A stretch of DNA of 64,000 nt. It comes from Flavobacterium hydatis. GTDB lineage: Bacteria; Bacteroidota; Bacteroidia; Flavobacteriales; Flavobacteriaceae. The notes beneath the pieces are model-generated. The model was given only the letters and a program-made list of their open reading frames with translations, made no database searches and was not told the origin of the DNA. Shown here piece after piece: positions 1-8,938 of the stretch (the first letter of the stretch is position 1; each line of letters opens with the position of its first letter). The position numbers and the translations under genes are program-made. The stretch lies in NCBI RefSeq assembly GCF_000737695.1, contig NZ_JPRM01000047.1, positions 1 to 64,000 on the forward strand, read 5' to 3'.

Positions 1-47
1 TATAAATAAAAGTTGATCTGTCTGGCAGCGTAAAAGAGAAATACATC

Positions 48-1109
48 ATGGATAAAATGAAAAAAATAGTATCACATTGTAGTTTATTAGCTTTTGTTTT
101 TACCCAATTAATTAGTTGCCAAATGAAAAAAGAATTACCACAATTTCATGTAGAAATGTGCCATCCTGAGAATAAGTATTTAATAGAGCCTGTTTATGAT
201 AAAATAAAAACCGTTGAGAATGGCTGGTCTGCTTCGTTCCCGTATGGAGGCTCTTCGGGCGAATGGGGTTCTGCTCATGCGCGATGGACAGAACAGTACG
301 GCACTCCTATAGGGGTCGATGTTACTTATTATGCAAAGTATGAAGATACTTTTTATCGTTTAAATGTTGATTTTCCGGTGGAAACTATACAGGATTTAAC
401 CAAAAGATTTTATTCTAATTATGAAGATTTAGAATATAATGACGATATAAAGGAATATGTATATGAGAGAAAATCACATCAAAGAGCTTATACAGGGTTT
501 GGCGATATTATTTTTGGCTTTGCGCCAAAAGGAGTAGTTGTGGTTTGGTTACGATATGGTGCTACCCAAAAAGAACTGGGGCGTTATCAGGCAGAAGCCA
601 TAAAAGACGACAAGGCATTAGCAGATAAATTATTTTCTAGCACAATTACAGTTTCTAGGGAGCAAATAAGAAATACCCGACTGATTGGAGATGCAAGCCC
701 TGAAAAATGGGATAATTACCGTAAGAAATATATTTGGCGTCCCGCCATAACTTCTACAAAGCCAAATTTTAAACTCTTTGAGACTATAACAGGATATTTT
801 AATGGGGAATCTGAAATTGCAGTTAGACCTGTATTATTAAATCCTGCTAAGAGAGAAAGGGCTATACCAAGTCATATAACTTTTTTTTGGGAAACGGGTA
901 AAGGAGAAAAATTTGAAGGCAGAGTTTTTTTTAATTGGCAAAAAACCAACGAACAGTTTGAAAATGAGAATACAGGAGATAATGAAATTCAAATAAAAAT
1001 AAATGAAGATAATAATGGTTTTCAGGTATTTTTAAATAATAAGCCTTTGGAAACCGTAAATAAAAGAGTGTATTTGAGTAGTCAGAATTTTAAGGAATCA
1101 TATAAGTAA
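48..1109 (+). CDS. DUF2931-family lipoprotein
   Basis: A 353-residue protein with an N-terminal hydrophobic signal ending in a lipobox (LISC, Cys24), so it is probably anchored in the outer membrane or periplasm. The core matches my recollection of the DUF2931 family of Bacteroidota: an early GGSSGEWGS-like segment, a YGTPIGVDVTYYAKYEDTFY-like strand, and the stretch GVVVVWLRYGA followed by ELGRYQAE. The function of this family is unknown. The start could be codon 1 (48) or the second Met at 57; both keep the signal peptide. It converges on the next gene, and the two share a hairpin terminator. Confidence 0.75.
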   Translation: MDKMKKIVSHCSLLAFVFTQLISCQMKKELPQFHVEMCHPENKYLIEPVYDKIKTVENGWSASFPYGGSSGEWGSAHARWTEQYGTPIGVDVTYYAKYEDTFYRLNVDFPVETIQDLTKRFYSNYEDLEYNDDIKEYVYERKSHQRAYTGFGDIIFGFAPKGVVVVWLRYGATQKELGRYQAEAIKDDKALADKLFSSTITVSREQIRNTRLIGDASPEKWDNYRKKYIWRPAITSTKPNFKLFETITGYFNGESEIAVRPVLLNPAKRERAIPSHITFFWETGKGEKFEGRVFFNWQKTNEQFENENTGDNEIQIKINEDNNGFQVFLNNKPLETVNKRVYLSSQNFKESYK

Positions 1110-1164
1110 TTTTAGTTAATTAGGTAACTATAAAGGATCTTAGTTTAATTAACAACAAAATAGA

Positions 1165-1199
1165 AAATCTCATTCGCCACAACGAATGGGATTTTTTTA
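1165..1199. terminator. Bidirectional hairpin terminator
   Basis: Arms AAATCTCATTCG (1165-1176) and CGAATGGGATTT (1183-1194) pair over 12 bp with one G-U, with a 6-nt loop and a T-run on the plus strand. It lies between two convergent lipoprotein genes, and the stop codon of the minus-strand gene overlaps the T-run. It is nearly identical to the hairpin at 1896-1925. Confidence 0.85.
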
Positions 1200-1823
1200 T
1201 TTAGCAGAAGCCTTATTTAGATTTTTAAATATTCGTTTTAAAGATCCGAGCATTAACTTGTCCGAGTTTCTGTAGAATGTTATATTGTCTATAAGTTTAT
1301 TTGATTTTTCTGTTTCCCACACAGATTTTGTGTCTTTTTTATGGGCTGTACCAACTACTTTTTGGGAGAAAATAATTTCCTGTAAGTTTAAGTCGTATAT
1401 CTCTAGCGTTACAGCGCTTTCGTTTTTGCCTCTGTCGCTTTCGTCTTGATAAAGTTCAACAGAAGAAAAATCGCTTTTGTTTTTTGTGGAAACAATATTA
1501 ATAAAGTAATCAAAGCCAGTTCCGTCTTTAAGTTCTTTTAGTTTTGTTTTGTTGGGTTCTAAAGGAATCTTTCGTGTAATTAATAATCCATTTACATCAT
1601 TGATATAAGATATTCTTTCGCCTAAGTTCTTCTTGAAATATTCTAGAGTCTCAGAAGTTAATTTGTCTTTAGAATTTTTAGGACAATTTAATTCGTTAAG
1701 CAGCCATTTTCCAGATGTAAAATCTACACCCGTTTTTGGCCCAGGCATTGTTAGATACGATGATGATTCGCATGATGAAATAATGAAGAGAAAAATGAAA
1801 GGTATTAATCTTAAGCTTTTCAT
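1197..1823 (-). CDS. Hypothetical lipoprotein, 208 aa
   Basis: The N-terminus has a short basic segment, a hydrophobic run and a lipobox-like ISSC (Cys18), so this is a predicted lipoprotein. The rest is a soluble, Lys/Ser-rich domain with alternating hydrophobic strands (for example AVTLEIYDLNLQEIIFSQKV) that suggest a small beta-rich periplasmic or surface domain. I do not recognise a family. The gene stands alone, flanked on both sides by almost identical hairpin terminators, so it is probably monocistronic. Confidence 0.75.
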   Translation of the reverse strand: MKSLRLIPFIFLFIISSCESSSYLTMPGPKTGVDFTSGKWLLNELNCPKNSKDKLTSETLEYFKKNLGERISYINDVNGLLITRKIPLEPNKTKLKELKDGTGFDYFINIVSTKNKSDFSSVELYQDESDRGKNESAVTLEIYDLNLQEIIFSQKVVGTAHKKDTKSVWETEKSNKLIDNITFYRNSDKLMLGSLKRIFKNLNKASAK

Positions 1824-1895
1824 AACTATATTTTTGTTGGCTTCAAATGTAGTTTAAAAAAGGAGTTTCTTTAAAGATTTTGACTACAAAATTAA

Positions 1896-1931
1896 AAATC
1901 CCATTTGCCGTAACAAATGGGATTTCTTTTA
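1896..1931 (-). terminator. Hairpin terminator after engB
   Basis: Perfect 12-bp stem AAATCCCATTTG (1896-1907) with CAAATGGGATTT (1914-1925), loop of 6 nt. On the minus strand it is followed by TTTTTAATTTT, suiting termination of engB. The plus-strand side also has a T-rich tail. Confidence 0.85.
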
Positions 1932-1951
1932 TTTCAATCTGAAAAGGTATT

Positions 1952-2572
1952 TTAAAACTGACTATTGTTTTTGAATACCTCTTGGTTTACTTCGTCGATA
2001 TAGTTTAAGACATCATCTTTACCAGTAGATTCTGTTGCTGATGTTACAAAATAATGAGGCATTTCGGCCCAGTTATTAGCGAACATTTTCTTTTTGTAAG
2101 CGGCAATATGCGAATCGATTTTTACTTTACTGATTTTGTCAGCTTTTGTAAAAATGATGCAAAACGGAATTTCGCTTTCTCCCATGTACGACATAAATTC
2201 AATGTCGATGGCTTGGGCTTCATGGCGAATATCAATCAAAACAAAAGCGCAAACTAATTGTTCGCGAGTTTCAAAATAATCGGTAATGAACTGTTGGAAA
2301 ACAGATTTTGTTTTCTTAGAAACTTTAGCATAACCATATCCTGGTAAATCGACAAGGAACCAATTGTTGTTAATCAGGAAATGATTTATCAATTGTGTTT
2401 TCCCAGGGCGACCAGAAGTTTTTGCTAGGTTTTTATGATTGGTCAACATGTTGATCAAAGAAGACTTTCCTACATTTGATCTTCCTATAAAAGCATATTC
2501 TGGCAAGAAGTCCTTAGGACATTTGCTTACATCAGAATTACTAATTAAAAATTCGGCGGTATTTATTTTCAT
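1952..2572 (-). CDS. engB: Ribosome biogenesis GTP-binding protein EngB (YsxC/YihA)
   Basis: A GTPase of the TrmE-Era-EngA-YihA-Septin family that helps assemble the large ribosomal subunit. At 206 residues it has the usual family length. The G1 loop GRSNVGKSS is at residues 30-38, the switch region carries SGRPGKTQ, G3 is DLPGYGYAK and G4 is TKAD; all key residues are present. It acts in the cytoplasm. A separate upstream hydrolase gene lies 43 bp away on the same strand, so the two may be co-transcribed, and a strong hairpin follows the stop codon. Confidence 0.96.
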   Translation of the reverse strand: MKINTAEFLISNSDVSKCPKDFLPEYAFIGRSNVGKSSLINMLTNHKNLAKTSGRPGKTQLINHFLINNNWFLVDLPGYGYAKVSKKTKSVFQQFITDYFETREQLVCAFVLIDIRHEAQAIDIEFMSYMGESEIPFCIIFTKADKISKVKIDSHIAAYKKKMFANNWAEMPHYFVTSATESTGKDDVLNYIDEVNQEVFKNNSQF

Positions 2573-2615
2573 ATCTATACTATTTCTAAAACCTCCTCAA
2601 ATTCGAAAGCGTTTA

Positions 2616-3380
2616 TTATAAATTGGTTTTTTGTAACCACTCTTCAAGAATTTTGTTAAACTCTTCTGGATGTTCCATCATGGCAGCATGTCCACATTTG
2701 TCTATCCAATATAAAGAAGAGTTAGGAAGTAATTTGTTAAACTCTTCGGCTACGTCCGGTGGAGTTACTTTGTCATTTTTACCCCAAATGATACAAGTTT
2801 CTACTTGCATTTTAGGTAAATCTTTTGCCATGTTATGACGAATGGCACTTTTTGCTATTGTTAGCGTTTTAATTAATTTTATACGATCATTTACCGAAGC
2901 GTAAACTTCATCGATAAGTTCGGGAGTTGCAATCTTAGGATCATAAAACACATCTTCAGCTTTTCTTCTTATGTATTCGTAATCTCCTCTTTTAGGATAG
3001 CTATCGCCCATTGCACTTTCGTAAAGACCAGAACTTCCAGTTATAACAAGCCCAATTACTTTTTCAGGGTATAATTTGGTGTGGTATAAAGCAATATGTC
3101 CTCCTAATGAATTTCCTAATAAGATAACTTTATCAAACCCTTTGAAGGTGATAAAGTCCTTAACATATTTGGCAAAACTTTTTACGTTGGTTTTTAGTAT
3201 GCTTTGTGTATATATCGGTAAGTCAGGTATTACTATTTTATATCCTCTATTTGAAAAATATTCGGCTACGGCATCGAAGTTACTAAGTCCTCCCATGAGT
3301 CCATGTAAAATAACAATAGGTGTCCCTTCTCCAGCTTCATAATAGCTGTATCTGCCTTCTTTTTTGTAATGTTTATCCAT
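2616..3380 (-). CDS. Alpha/beta-fold hydrolase
   Basis: A 254-residue cytoplasmic alpha/beta hydrolase. The oxyanion motif VILHGLMGG is near residue 25 and the nucleophile elbow GNSLGG has Ser91. The acid is probably the Asp of WGKNDKVTPP, and the C-terminal His is in CGHAAMMEHPEEF, giving a full catalytic triad. The overall sequence resembles the MhpC/epoxide-hydrolase-like branch, but the substrate cannot be read from the sequence. There is no signal peptide. It is the first gene of a probable two-gene unit with engB. Confidence 0.9.
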   Translation of the reverse strand: MDKHYKKEGRYSYYEAGEGTPIVILHGLMGGLSNFDAVAEYFSNRGYKIVIPDLPIYTQSILKTNVKSFAKYVKDFITFKGFDKVILLGNSLGGHIALYHTKLYPEKVIGLVITGSSGLYESAMGDSYPKRGDYEYIRRKAEDVFYDPKIATPELIDEVYASVNDRIKLIKTLTIAKSAIRHNMAKDLPKMQVETCIIWGKNDKVTPPDVAEEFNKLLPNSSLYWIDKCGHAAMMEHPEEFNKILEEWLQKTNL

Positions 3381-3755
3381 CTAACTAAATACCGATTTCA
3401 ATTTGGACAAATATAGGGTTTAATACATAAATATGGATTTTTGAAAACATTTTTTAACTAGATAATTTTAGTCGAAGAAATAAAAGGCTAAAAATCAGTT
3501 GCTAGTTGTTTTGTTTTTTTTCTTTTTCCTTATGAAAATTCCCAAAATTTGATCTGAATTTTCGATAATATCATTTCGTTTTTTGTTATGTAGAATCATT
3601 CTTACAAGTATTTTTTGAATAGCTAATGTGTTGACTCTGCATAATTTAAGGCTTTTGGGGCAAAAGTGGTTAAACTTATCAACAAAGTGGTATATAGTGG
3701 TAAATTGTGGTAATATTTTTTATATTTTTGCTGTGTAACATATCCATACATTTTT
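3381..3755 (+). promoter_or_regulatory. Intergenic control region of the dcw operon with MraZ-type boxes
   Basis: This 375-bp gap separates the leftward hydrolase gene from mraZ. It holds four copies of GTGGT starting at 3666, 3687, 3697 and 3707. The last three are exactly 10 bp apart and the first is 21 bp upstream. MraZ proteins are known to repress their own operon by binding short direct repeats with a 10-bp period upstream of mraZ, so this is very likely the MraZ operator. A Bacteroidota -7 element TATTTTTG lies at 3723-3730, and the last box covers the expected -33 region. The rest of the gap is AT-rich with no other recognisable feature. Confidence 0.8.
3723..3730 (+). promoter_or_regulatory. 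Probable -7 promoter element of mraZ
   Basis: TATTTTTG fits the Bacteroidota -7 consensus TAnnTTTG. A TTG at 3705-3707 could serve as the -33 element, although the 15-bp spacing is short. It sits directly downstream of the GTGGT boxes. Confidence 0.6.
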
Positions 3756-4229
3756 TTGAACACAATTGTCGGGACATATGAGTGTAAAGTCGATGCAAAA
3801 GGGAGGCTGTTAATGCCTGCACCTTTAAAAAAGCAGTTGGCGACCTCTCTTCAAAACGGATTTGTTTTGAAGCGTTCTGTTTTTCAGACGTGTCTGGAGT
3901 TGTATCCAATGGAAGAATGGGATTTAATGATGCAGAAAATTAATAAACTGAATCGTTTTGTAAAAAAGAACAATGATTTTATCAGAAGGTTTACCGCTGG
4001 AGTTAAGATTGTTGAAATTGATGCATTAGGACGTTTATTGGTTCCGAAAGATTTAATGACATTTTCTGGTATTTCAAAAGACGTGGTGTTTTCATCAGCG
4101 GTAAATATTGTTGAAATATGGGATAAAGAGTTATACGAAAAATCAATTAGCGGCGAAGATATGGATTTTGCAGATTTAGCCGAAGAAGTAATGGGAAATA
4201 TAAATGACGACGACAATGGAATATCATAA
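3756..4229 (+). CDS. mraZ: Transcriptional regulator MraZ
   Basis: A 157-residue DNA-binding protein with two SpoVT-AbrB-like half-domains: the first around GTYECKVDAKGRLLMPAPL (residues 6-24), the second around VEIDALGRLLVPKDL (about residues 87-101). MraZ forms rings and represses the dcw operon through direct repeats. The start codon is TTG at 3756; no ATG lies near the conserved N-terminus. It is the first gene of the operon, and its end overlaps rsmH by 26 bp. The phased GTGGT boxes just upstream point to autoregulation. Confidence 0.95.
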   Translation: MNTIVGTYECKVDAKGRLLMPAPLKKQLATSLQNGFVLKRSVFQTCLELYPMEEWDLMMQKINKLNRFVKKNNDFIRRFTAGVKIVEIDALGRLLVPKDLMTFSGISKDVVFSSAVNIVEIWDKELYEKSISGEDMDFADLAEEVMGNINDDDNGIS

Positions 4230-5112
4230 TCCGGTTTTGCTTCATCCAACAGTAGATGGCTTGAATATTAAGCCCGACGGCATTTATGTAGATGTGACGT
4301 TTGGTGGTGGGGGACATTCAAAAGAGATTTTAAAAAGGCTAGGGCCAAACGGAAAATTATTTGCTTTTGATCAAGACGAAGACGCTTTAGCGAATGCTTT
4401 GCCAGATGAAAGGTTTACTTTGATAAATGAGAATTTTAGATTTATAAAAAGGTTCTTGCGTTTTCATGGTGTAAGAGGAGTAGATGGGATTTTGGCAGAC
4501 TTAGGTGTTTCATCACACCAGTTTGATGTTCCCGAAAGAGGTTTTTCTACTCGTTTTGATGCTGAGCTAGATATGAGAATGAGTCAGAAGAATGATTTAA
4601 ACGCATATCGTGTGGTAAATGAATACGACGAGCAGGATTTACGCCGCGTTTTCTTGGATTATGGAGAATTGAAAAATGCACCAGTTTTGTCAAGAACAAT
4701 TGTAGAGGCAAGAGAGCACAGTCCAATTAAAACCACTGACGAATTAAAAGAAATTTTAGCGAAATATTTACCAGAAAGAGTTCGAAACAAAATATTAGCT
4801 CAGATTTATCAGGCCATTCGTATAGAGGTAAATCAGGAAATGGATGTGTTAAAAGAATTTATCGAGCAATCGTTAGAAGTATTAAATCCAGGAGGAAGAT
4901 TAAGTGTTATTTCATATCACTCATTAGAAGACAGATTGGTGAAACGTTTTATTAAAAACGGAATGTTTGAAGGAGAGCCAGAACGTGATTTTTATGGGAA
5001 TTTTTCAGTTCCATTTAAGACCATCGGAAAGCTAATAGTACCAGATGATGCAGAGATAAAAATAAACAACAGGGCTAGAAGCGCAAAGCTAAGAATAGCC
5101 GAGAAAATATAG
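4204..5112 (+). CDS. rsmH: 16S rRNA (cytosine1402-N4)-methyltransferase RsmH
   Basis: An SAM-dependent methyltransferase that modifies C1402 in the decoding centre of 16S rRNA; formerly MraW. The SAM-binding motif VDVTFGGGGHSKEIL is near the N-terminus and the signature SYHSLEDRLVKRF is near residue 240. At 302 residues the length is normal. The start at 4204 overlaps mraZ; a second ATG at 4216 (MEYHNPVLL) is also possible and fits the family N-terminus well. The following gene starts 17 bp downstream. Confidence 0.96.
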   Translation: MTTTMEYHNPVLLHPTVDGLNIKPDGIYVDVTFGGGGHSKEILKRLGPNGKLFAFDQDEDALANALPDERFTLINENFRFIKRFLRFHGVRGVDGILADLGVSSHQFDVPERGFSTRFDAELDMRMSQKNDLNAYRVVNEYDEQDLRRVFLDYGELKNAPVLSRTIVEAREHSPIKTTDELKEILAKYLPERVRNKILAQIYQAIRIEVNQEMDVLKEFIEQSLEVLNPGGRLSVISYHSLEDRLVKRFIKNGMFEGEPERDFYGNFSVPFKTIGKLIVPDDAEIKINNRARSAKLRIAEKI

Positions 5113-5129
5113 TACTATAATAAGGTATA

Positions 5130-5477
5130 ATGAAACACGGAGTATTTGACATATTAAAAGCAAGATTTCTTATTAATGATGACGCAGTGAAAAATTGGCG
5201 TTTTATCGTTTTTATCATTTTGCTGGCAATAATAATGATTGCAAATACACAACGATACGAACAAAAGGTTTTTGAAATTGCAAAATTGAATAATGAAGTA
5301 AAGGAATTGCGATCAGAGTTTGTAGACAGACGTTCGGAATTGATGAAGTTAAAAATGGAATCGACAGTATCGGAAAAAATGCTTAGTAAAGAAATTTATC
5401 CATCGACAGTTCCGCCGATTAAAATTGAAGTGAAGAAAGAAAAAGAAAAGAGCTTTTTTAAACGCATATGGCAGTAG
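5130..5477 (+). CDS. ftsL: FtsL-like cell division protein
   Basis: A 115-residue bitopic protein in the FtsL position of the dcw cluster, between rsmH and ftsI. It has one membrane segment (about residues 24-41, FIVFIILLAIIMIAN) followed by a heptad-rich region (residues 42-85) able to form a coiled coil. These are the hallmarks of FtsL, which joins FtsB and FtsQ to recruit and activate FtsW/FtsI at the septum. Sequence conservation in FtsL is low, so the call rests mainly on topology and position. It overlaps ftsI by 10 bp. Confidence 0.85.
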   Translation: MKHGVFDILKARFLINDDAVKNWRFIVFIILLAIIMIANTQRYEQKVFEIAKLNNEVKELRSEFVDRRSELMKLKMESTVSEKMLSKEIYPSTVPPIKIEVKKEKEKSFFKRIWQ

Positions 5478-7468
5478 ACGATAAAAATATATCCTACAGA
5501 ATTTATCTGGTAGCAGTTTTCATCTTTTTGATGGCAATTGGTATTGTCGTAAAGTTAACTAATATTCAGTGGGTTGAAGGTGATTATTACAGGAAATTAG
5601 CCAAGCAACGTACTGTTAAGAATTTTGTTATTCCTGCAAATAAAGGGAATATTTATTCTGCCGATGGGAGCCTTTTGGCAACCTCTATTCCTAATTACGA
5701 AATTAGATTTGATGCGGTTACACCTAAAACTGATGTATTCGAGAAAAATGTAAAATTGCTTTCGGATTCTTTGTCTATTGTTTTAGGAAGACCAAGTGGT
5801 TATTATCAAAATGAATTAAGAAAGGCTAGAGCCAATAAAAATAGATATTTTTTGATAGCTCGAAAATTGAGCTATACAGATTATATGAAGATAAAAGGGT
5901 TTCCATTATTTAATTTGGGAGCTTATAAAGGAGGAATTATCGTTGAGCAAGAAACGGTAAGAGAACATCCTATTGGTAAAATTGCCGAGCGTACTATTGG
6001 GTATGATAAAGGAGGAGTCAATGGAGACTCAATGGGAAAAGGAATTGAATGGGCATTTAGAAAATACCTGAATGGTAAAGATGGTAAAATTCTAAAGCAA
6101 AAAATTGCAAAAGGTCAGTGGAAACCTATTCGTGATGTAAACGAAGTAGATCCGCAAGATGGTTACGATGTAATATCGACTATTGATGTTTTTATTCAGG
6201 ATATCGCGCATCATGCATTGCTAAAACAAGTAGAAGATTACCAGGCAGATCATGGTTGTGTAGTGGTAATGGAAACAGAAACTGGACGTATTAAAGCGAT
6301 TTCTAACTTAGGTAGAGCAGAGGATGGTTCTTATTATGAGACTACAAATTATGCAGTAGCTGAATCGCACGAGCCAGGATCGACTTTTAAACTAGTTGAT
6401 TTAATGACAATTTTAGAAGATAAAGTTGCGGATACCAGTACTATTTATGATAGTCAAGGAGGAACAATAAAATATTATGGTCGTTCTGTTAATGATTCGC
6501 ACAGAGGTGGTTATGGTAAAGTTTCATTAGCTAGAGGGTTTGAGCTTTCGTCAAATACAGTAATGGCTCAGGCGGTTTATGATAATTATAAGAGCAACCC
6601 ATCCAAATTTGTAAATCATATTAATGGGTACGGATTAAATAAAAGATTAGGGTTACCATTTGAAGGAGAAGGAAGACCATATATTCCACAACCAGGAGAT
6701 AAACATTGGTCGGGAGTTTCATTGCCATGGATGGCTTTTGGATATGGTGTTTCGGTAACGCCCTTGCAAACTTTGACTTATTATAACTCGGTTGCGAATA
6801 ACGGAGTAATGGTTAAGCCACAGTTTGTATCGGAGATAAAAGAATGGAATAGAACGATTAAGAAGTTTGATGTAGAAGTTATTAATCCAAAAGTTTGTTC
6901 GCAAGAAACCATTAATAAACTAAAAGCTGTTTTGGCGAATGTGGTTAAAAAAGGAACTGGATCTAAGCTGTATTCTAAAGATTTTTCGATGGCAGGAAAA
7001 ACAGGAACAGTTAAGGTAAATTACGGAAAAGCTGACAAAGGAAATTTTTATTACGCTTCTTCATTTGTAGGATATTTTCCGGCAGATCATCCTAAATATT
7101 CTTGTATTGTAGTTGTTCACAAACCAAATACATCTAAGAATAATTATTATGGGGCTGATGTTGCAGGACCCGTTTTTAAAAGAATAGCACAAAAAATATT
7201 TACAGATGCACCATCTGCAAATACGATTAAAAAGATAGACGGTAAGATACCAAAACAAGAGGATAATTATAACACATATTATACTCAAGTGCAAAAGAAA
7301 CAGTCAGTTCCAGACGTAAAAGGAATGCCGGGTATGGATGCCATTGCTTTGCTTGAAAATTTGGGACTTAAAGTAAAAGTTAACGGAGTAGGAAAAGTGA
7401 AAAATCAATCACTTCAGGCAGGGCAGAATATAGCCAAAAACACAATTATAATATTAGAATTATCGTGA
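5468..7468 (+). CDS. ftsI: Penicillin-binding protein FtsI (PBP3-type) with PASTA domain
   Basis: The septal peptidoglycan transpeptidase. It has an N-terminal membrane anchor (about residues 11-31), a dimerisation/pedestal domain and a transpeptidase domain with the active-site Ser305 in STFK, the SSN motif at 361-363 and KTG at 511-513. At the C-terminus (about residues 610-666) is a PASTA domain (SVPDVKGMPGMDAIALLENL). PASTA domains are known to bind muropeptides or beta-lactams, and this arrangement is common in Bacteroidota FtsI. At 666 residues it is full length. The stop codon overlaps the murE start. Confidence 0.96.
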   Translation: MAVDDKNISYRIYLVAVFIFLMAIGIVVKLTNIQWVEGDYYRKLAKQRTVKNFVIPANKGNIYSADGSLLATSIPNYEIRFDAVTPKTDVFEKNVKLLSDSLSIVLGRPSGYYQNELRKARANKNRYFLIARKLSYTDYMKIKGFPLFNLGAYKGGIIVEQETVREHPIGKIAERTIGYDKGGVNGDSMGKGIEWAFRKYLNGKDGKILKQKIAKGQWKPIRDVNEVDPQDGYDVISTIDVFIQDIAHHALLKQVEDYQADHGCVVVMETETGRIKAISNLGRAEDGSYYETTNYAVAESHEPGSTFKLVDLMTILEDKVADTSTIYDSQGGTIKYYGRSVNDSHRGGYGKVSLARGFELSSNTVMAQAVYDNYKSNPSKFVNHINGYGLNKRLGLPFEGEGRPYIPQPGDKHWSGVSLPWMAFGYGVSVTPLQTLTYYNSVANNGVMVKPQFVSEIKEWNRTIKKFDVEVINPKVCSQETINKLKAVLANVVKKGTGSKLYSKDFSMAGKTGTVKVNYGKADKGNFYYASSFVGYFPADHPKYSCIVVVHKPNTSKNNYYGADVAGPVFKRIAQKIFTDAPSANTIKKIDGKIPKQEDNYNTYYTQVQKKQSVPDVKGMPGMDAIALLENLGLKVKVNGVGKVKNQSLQAGQNIAKNTIIILELS

Positions 7469-8928
7469 ATATATTAAAAGACATATTATACAAAGTAGCT
7501 ATTGAATCGGTAACGGGTTCAACTGATATTGCTATTCATAAAATAGATTTCGATTCTAGAAAAATAGAAACGAATGATATTTTTGTTGCTATTAGAGGAT
7601 CACTTTCTGATGGGCATGATTATATCCAAAAAGCAATTGAACTTGGGGCAACGGCTATTATTTGCGATACATTACCTGAGGTTTTAGCAAAAGAGGTTAC
7701 CTATATTAAGGTTAAAGACACTAATTCGGCTTTGGCTTTTATGGCAGCTAATTATTTTGATAATCCATCAGAAAAAATAAAATTAGTTGGTATTACAGGA
7801 ACAAACGGAAAAACTACGATTGCTTCATTGTTATATCAATTATTTAAAAAAGCAGGATTTAAAGTAGGTTTATTATCTACAGTAAAAATATTGGTAGACG
7901 AGACGGAGTATAAAGCAACTCATACAACACCAGATTCTATTACAATCAATCATTACTTAAATGAAATGATTGAAGCTGGAGTTACGTATTGTTTTATGGA
8001 AGTAAGTTCGCATGGAATTCATCAAAAGCGTACCGAAGCTTTACATTTTGTAGGTGGGATTTTTACAAATTTATCACATGATCATTTGGATTATCATCCA
8101 ACTTTTGCAGAATATAGAGATGTAAAAAAGTCGTTTTTTGATTCATTACCAAAAACAGCATTTGCATTATCAAATATCGATGATAAAAATGGACCTGTAA
8201 TGTTGCAAAATACAGTTGCTAAAAAGCGTACTTATGCTTTAAAATCCTATGCAGATTATAAAGCGCAAATTTTAGAAAACCAATTATCAGGATTGTTATT
8301 AAAAATTAATGATAATGAAGTTTGGGTAAAATTAATAGGAACATTTAATGCTTATAATTTATTAGCGATCTACGGAACAGCTATTGAATTAGGAATTGAT
8401 AGCCTTGAAGCGTTGCGTTTATTGTCAGATTTAGAAAGTGTTTCTGGACGTTTTCAATTTATCGTGTCAGATTCTAATATCACAGCAATTGTAGATTATG
8501 CACACACACCAGATGCGTTAGAAAACGTATTGAAAACCATAAATGATATTCGTACTAAAAACGAACAATTAATTACGGTTGTAGGTTGTGGAGGAAACAG
8601 AGATAAAACCAAGCGCCCGATTATGGCACAAATTGGTTCAGAATTAAGTGATAAGGCAATATTTACATCTGATAACCCTAGAAATGAAGATCCAGAAACT
8701 ATAATTAGTGAAATGGAAAAAGGTGTTGAACCTCAAAATTATAAAAAAACATTGGCAATTACAGATCGAAAACAAGCTATAAAAACAGCTTGTCAACTTG
8801 CTCAGCCTAACGATATTATTTTAATAGCAGGTAAGGGACACGAAACGTACCAAGAAGTAAATGGGGTGCGTCATGATTTTGATGACATGAAGATAGTTAA
8901 GGAGATTTTAGCACAACTAAACAAATAA
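7465..8928 (+). CDS. murE: UDP-MurNAc-L-Ala-D-Glu:meso-diaminopimelate ligase MurE
   Basis: A cytoplasmic ATP-dependent Mur ligase that adds the third residue of the stem peptide. The ATP-binding loop TGTNGKTT is at residues 111-118. The motif DNPRNEDP is present; DNPR is the known signature of MurE enzymes that add meso-diaminopimelate rather than lysine, so the peptidoglycan is probably DAP-type. At 487 residues the length is normal. The start is GTG at 7465, overlapping the ftsI stop (GTGA), which implies translational coupling. Confidence 0.97.
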   Translation: MNILKDILYKVAIESVTGSTDIAIHKIDFDSRKIETNDIFVAIRGSLSDGHDYIQKAIELGATAIICDTLPEVLAKEVTYIKVKDTNSALAFMAANYFDNPSEKIKLVGITGTNGKTTIASLLYQLFKKAGFKVGLLSTVKILVDETEYKATHTTPDSITINHYLNEMIEAGVTYCFMEVSSHGIHQKRTEALHFVGGIFTNLSHDHLDYHPTFAEYRDVKKSFFDSLPKTAFALSNIDDKNGPVMLQNTVAKKRTYALKSYADYKAQILENQLSGLLLKINDNEVWVKLIGTFNAYNLLAIYGTAIELGIDSLEALRLLSDLESVSGRFQFIVSDSNITAIVDYAHTPDALENVLKTINDIRTKNEQLITVVGCGGNRDKTKRPIMAQIGSELSDKAIFTSDNPRNEDPETIISEMEKGVEPQNYKKTLAITDRKQAIKTACQLAQPNDIILIAGKGHETYQEVNGVRHDFDDMKIVKEILAQLNK

Positions 8929-8938
8929 AACAAGATAT

